A stretch of 64,000 bases of DNA from Opisthorchis felineus (Eukaryota; Platyhelminthes; Trematoda; Opisthorchiida; Opisthorchiidae). Positions 60,243-64,000 of the stretch are shown here, piece by piece. The notes under the pieces are model-generated. The model saw nothing but the letters and a program-made list of their open reading frames with translations. It was not told where the DNA came from and did not search any database. A program made the position numbers and the translations under genes. Every line of letters starts with the position of its first letter. Within the stretch, counting starts at the first letter, position 1. The stretch covers positions 485,879-549,878 of the forward strand of contig SJOL01007501.1 in the NCBI GenBank assembly GCA_004794785.1. The letters are read 5' to 3'.

Positions 60243-60500
60243 AGTCAACACCTGAACATATGAAGTGAATCCCGTGATTGAAGAATGAGTGACGCTATAT
60301 CCTTTCTGACGTCGAGTTACTCACACTGCTGCTCAGCAGCTGATGGTCGGACGGTTTCTTTTCCGAGTACCATTTGGGAGGTTGGGAGACCGAATCCCCC
60401 TAGAGGTCTGTGAGATCGATATCGCTGATGCTTCCCCATCAGGAAGACACATCTGTGCACTGCTTCCAGGATTTTCTGTACAGACTGAATTTGCTTACAG
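60243..60500 (+). repeat. Family A SINE with damaged hammerhead tail
   Basis: Copy with CATATGAAGTGAATCCCG, TGATTGAAGAATGAGTGACG, CTATATCCTTTCTGACG and CACTGCTGCTCAGCAGC. The A/B-box region is rewritten by an extra stretch (60345-60400). A hammerhead trace follows: CTGATGC (60425-60431), a good stem II (TTCC/GGAA), GACA for GAAA, and GTGCACTGC. The end resembles the family tail (CAGACTGAATTTG). Confidence 0.6.
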
Positions 60501-63500
60501 AACAAGATCTCCATTGAAATATTTCAACACGTATCACTGTTTTTACCGTTATATATGAGCATCTCTTCCTGAAAAGCTATCCCGTTTGTTGGTTCCTGTT
60601 CAAGTTTGCCTAGACTGGAAACTGTGTTTGTGCTGACTAAAATGATAGGCCCTGAAGACCAGTACGCTGCATTTGGCTGGTATGCATCAATCACGTAATT
60701 TAGAGCTTGTATTTTAGATGAATTCAAAACGCCTGATTCACCTCCGGGGATGCTGACTGGTACATACTAATACAAATACAATGTCACTACCTTAGGACGG
60801 AGAGCACACAATATGCTTCGAACTTTTCACCCCCCCCCCCGGTGAAGAAACCCCCTTTTCGAGGAGCCAGTTTGGACTGCCCTAAATATGTGTACTCATG
60901 AGGGTAGGGAATCACTCCAGGTAGATTTGATATTCATTTGAATGTCTGCAATTTTTCAACTTTTTTCAATGTTCTGGTCATTGAGAATCTGCGTTACTCA
61001 CAGACACAATGCAAGTAAGCAAGGAACACCATCTTTGACGGAGACAGCAATGTGGCAGGAAAAGTGTGACATAAGCTCAAACAGACCGTTTGTTTGCTCC
61101 AAGCCACATCACATACAACATCATCCCAAGGGTGTGACCAGTCCGAGCAGATCAGTTAATTGCCACTTATGCTACATCGTTCTCACTAACCCACATAGTC
61201 TGTCACACACTTGGTTCATCTTGAGTGTGTCTTGATGATCCCTAACCGTACTGATATTAACTAGAGCAGTCACTGAATTAGTTAGTTATCGACAGACTCT
61301 CCTCCCACACCCATGGTCAGTCTCACTTGCTAATACCACTTAATGGGATGGATGGTCCCACAGCTTGACAAACATGGACATTGGGCTGGCATGTCAATCT
61401 GCCTTTTTTTCCGAACTAGTGATTTTATGACAGGTTAATCAGGCCTCACTGCCTGCTTTTCCGTTGAGTTGAGCTAAAGTGATATTGCATTGTCAGGGCA
61501 ACCGGACAGGTTTAACGAAACGCTTACACGCACTCATGCAATTAGAGCCCGTGTGGTTAACACTTGAATTCCAGACACCGAAGACTGACTGCTGTTTCCA
61601 TAGAACCTGTTGTCAGCGCACAAGATTACTTAAACGAAACTGTTAATCTGAGCGCATCAGTGAAGCCAGTTTTGGACAAGGATGCTGTCGCATGTGCGCA
61701 GATGGCTTCAGATGGCCCCTAGGTTATGGTTGTGAGTAGTCTTTTCTTTTGTCGAAGTCTGGACTGATAAAACCTTAAGTATGTGTTTCAAATATACCAA
61801 CGGGTAAATCAAGCTTTTACTTGCAGAAAACCAATTCCGAAGTCAGGATGGATGTACCGTCGAGTCAATGCAAGAAACTGGTTGGCAAAAGTCTGAAGGC
61901 TAGGAAAGTGCTTTCAAGCGTAATACAATATCTTGAGGATGTATGAATCTCTTGGGACTTCGTAGCTGAAAATGCGTGATATTACGTGGCATTTTGTAAA
62001 AGTAGCTTGGCGTAGTGTTTGCGGTCTCTTAGTGAGTCTGTTAGCGATGCTCACTGTTTGTGGAAAGGATGTGATATATTCCTGTTCTCTGAGATGGTTC
62101 CCACCAGTTGTTTTACTTCAGAGTATTCGTTGAGGTTTACGAGTTGTGTCTACCCATCTCCAGTATACAGAATGGCGTGACTTTTTGCGGAGTGTCCTGT
62201 GGATTAGCAGCGATTATTTTGTAAAGGACAGAAACAAAAACCACCTTACTCTTATGCTTTCCATGAGGGTTTCCGATAGACCAACTGGCTCACTGACTTT
62301 CGGGTTATCCGTGACTTAATTATCAAAAACGTCAAATTGTGAACATGAATCGACAATTTCACTTATATCCGACATAGCACCGTGCTCAGTACCATGTGAT
62401 TATCAGTCTAAAATCCTACAGATTTCAAAATAAATTACATCTTTTTAGTTCGAGTAAAGGCATCGTCCTAGCAAATCAGTATCCTGAGAACAGTAGCATG
62501 AGAATACCTCTTGGTTTCACGGGATGATGCTCACCCTTTTTTTTAACAAACGTCATGCCCGGCAAAAGAGCCTTCCTCACGGTTCTAGGTTCTTTCCTAC
62601 ATCAGTCATCTACGTGTTCACGAAGTCAAGCTTCAATTTTTCGCGGTACCAAAACAAACCAGATTACTCGTAGTGGGCAGCCTGAAGTGAATTCAGTGTA
62701 TTATATTGAACAACGCAATCAAATCGCTGGTCAACAACATGAGTACTGCTCACGTGTGCACATGGGAGAGAGCATGTATTGCTAACCGAGGTTCCAACAT
62801 CGCCCAGACAACTGACAGAAGCCTCGGAATATAGCGGGTGTTTGGGCGGTGCCCATATGTCAGAGCTAGCACACCGGTTCAGCTGCTGTTCTCGGTTATT
62901 GGACCGACAACCCCAATATCTCAACGACACAGGTTACAAACCTCGGCACAATGTTATCATTGCCATTTTGTTAACATTATAAGTGGGTTATTGTACACAC
63001 ACGCTCACAGACATTCATTCACTCTTTGTTTCAAACAACAGCGTTCGTTGAAGCCTCCCCCCAGGCCGGGTGTGTGTGACCATGGTTTCTCAAACACAGC
63101 TTATTTAACTAAACCCCAATTGGGAAATTGCTTAGTGAATACGTGTGTATGTATGTGTGTACATTTACGTCGATGTGTACAATACCGTACGTTCGATTGA
63201 ATACCCGGCTGCCAATAGAAGCGAGGTCTGTAATGGCACGGCAAGCGTCAATCATTCTCTGTTAGCCATCAAGACAGGACCGCTTATCTTGACGTGACAA
63301 TCTGGCCAACCTGGCTACTGTCTGTACGTTCAGTACAATTGTGAACTTTTGTTGTCTGGACTAGGTGGAAGTATGGACAGGTAGAAAGATGGGTGGGCGG
63401 GTTGGCGGTTAGGGTCCGGTTTCCCCGAGACAGACTACCACCAATCTAATTGCTGCGATACACTTTTCTAAATCATGGCACTGAAAAAATTTCTCGATCT

Positions 63501-64000
63501 GTTATTTTTCGATCCATCAGTAAAAGGTTTTGTTCTGATCTCAGTGTTTCAATAGGTTTCGGCCAATTATCGGATTATGGGTAAAGGCTAAGGTCCTAGC
63601 ACAATTTCTTCTCGGTTTCTCAACTGGGATGGAACCTGTTCAATTCACAAACCTAAATTTGTGACTACCATGGAGCAGAAGTTTCTAACCAGGAAGATAT
63701 AATCCCGTGCTGTAAAGGGAAAAAGGGTCGTGCTTATTGGGTGGAATTAGAGTCTTGCACTGAAGAGTTTTGGAAATAATGGCGTTACTTTTATATTGTG
63801 GTGGTCTTTGAAGAGTTTTCTCTGTCTGATCGAAGTGTGGGACCACCGGTGATTTATAAGTGTATTTCCACTTGCCACTCAATCGGTCTGCAAGCTGCAT
63901 CCTGCAAGGGGAGTTGAGCATTTTGATTGCTATCTCCTCACTCTACTTTGGTGTTACTCCTCAACAGAATCTTCCCCGAAGTAAGCGTCCTCAAGAAAAG
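60501..64000. other. No recognised gene
   Basis: Nothing recognised to the end of the window apart from a C homopolymer at 60830. A stretch at 62775-62830 (CCGAGGTTCCAACATCG) weakly resembles one block of family E, not enough to call. Confidence 0.5.
60830..60840. repeat. C homopolymer
   Basis: A run of eleven C followed by GG. Confidence 0.8.

Overview
This looks like a piece of a large, repeat-rich, intron-rich metazoan nuclear genome. The best guess is a parasitic flatworm, more likely a fluke (trematode) than a tapeworm. The reasons are: no open frame longer than about 200 codons on either strand in 64 kb; many di- and tetranucleotide microsatellites; and many short dispersed repeats that combine a tRNA-like head with a hammerhead-ribozyme tail, the architecture known from the Sm-alpha SINEs of schistosomes. 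The species cannot be named from the sequence. No bacterial operons, rRNA genes, intact tRNA genes, CRISPR arrays or complete transposons were seen.

The main content is six families of dispersed repeats, found by comparing the window with itself. I call them A to F. Family A has nine copies or fragments (about 4.8, 6.1, 12.2, 22.95, 24.9, 29.1, 29.35, 35.7 and 60.3 kb). It is a SINE of roughly 230 bp with a tRNA-like A/B-box region followed by a type I hammerhead. Family C (18.5, 19.3 and 28.5 kb, plus a 3' scrap at 18.3 kb) is a second, unrelated tRNA-headed SINE with a hammerhead; its copy at 18598-18641 has every conserved hammerhead core base. Family B (24.2, 31.6, 46.7 and 59.1 kb) has a hammerhead in a unit of about 315 bp that is arranged head-to-tail and preceded by an inverted partial unit, like Penelope-type pseudo-LTRs or retrozymes. 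Family F (19.1 and 25.6 kb) has a probable hammerhead. Family D (16.6 and 21.9 kb) is a tRNA-like SINE without one, and family E (12.8 and 42.3 kb) is a repeat of about 400 bp of unknown type.

The hammerheads share one striking feature. In every family the bases from A15.1 to U16.1 form a short perfect palindrome, and the palindrome differs between families (ACAGCTGT in A, ACCGGT in B, ACTCGAGT in C, ACGT in F). This predicts a helix III too short to close in a monomer, so cleavage would need two copies pairing. Unrelated repeats therefore appear to have converged on, or exchanged, the same ribozyme design.

No protein-coding gene can be named. Six short stretches combine an open frame with good splice signals and may be exons (2614-2829, 16982-17250, 28060-28232, 47725-47857, 51934-52063 and 58724-58946). 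The last encodes a Cys-rich segment resembling the end of a RING finger. All are low confidence, because open frames of this length are expected by chance in 64 kb. The rest reads as intergenic or intronic sequence.
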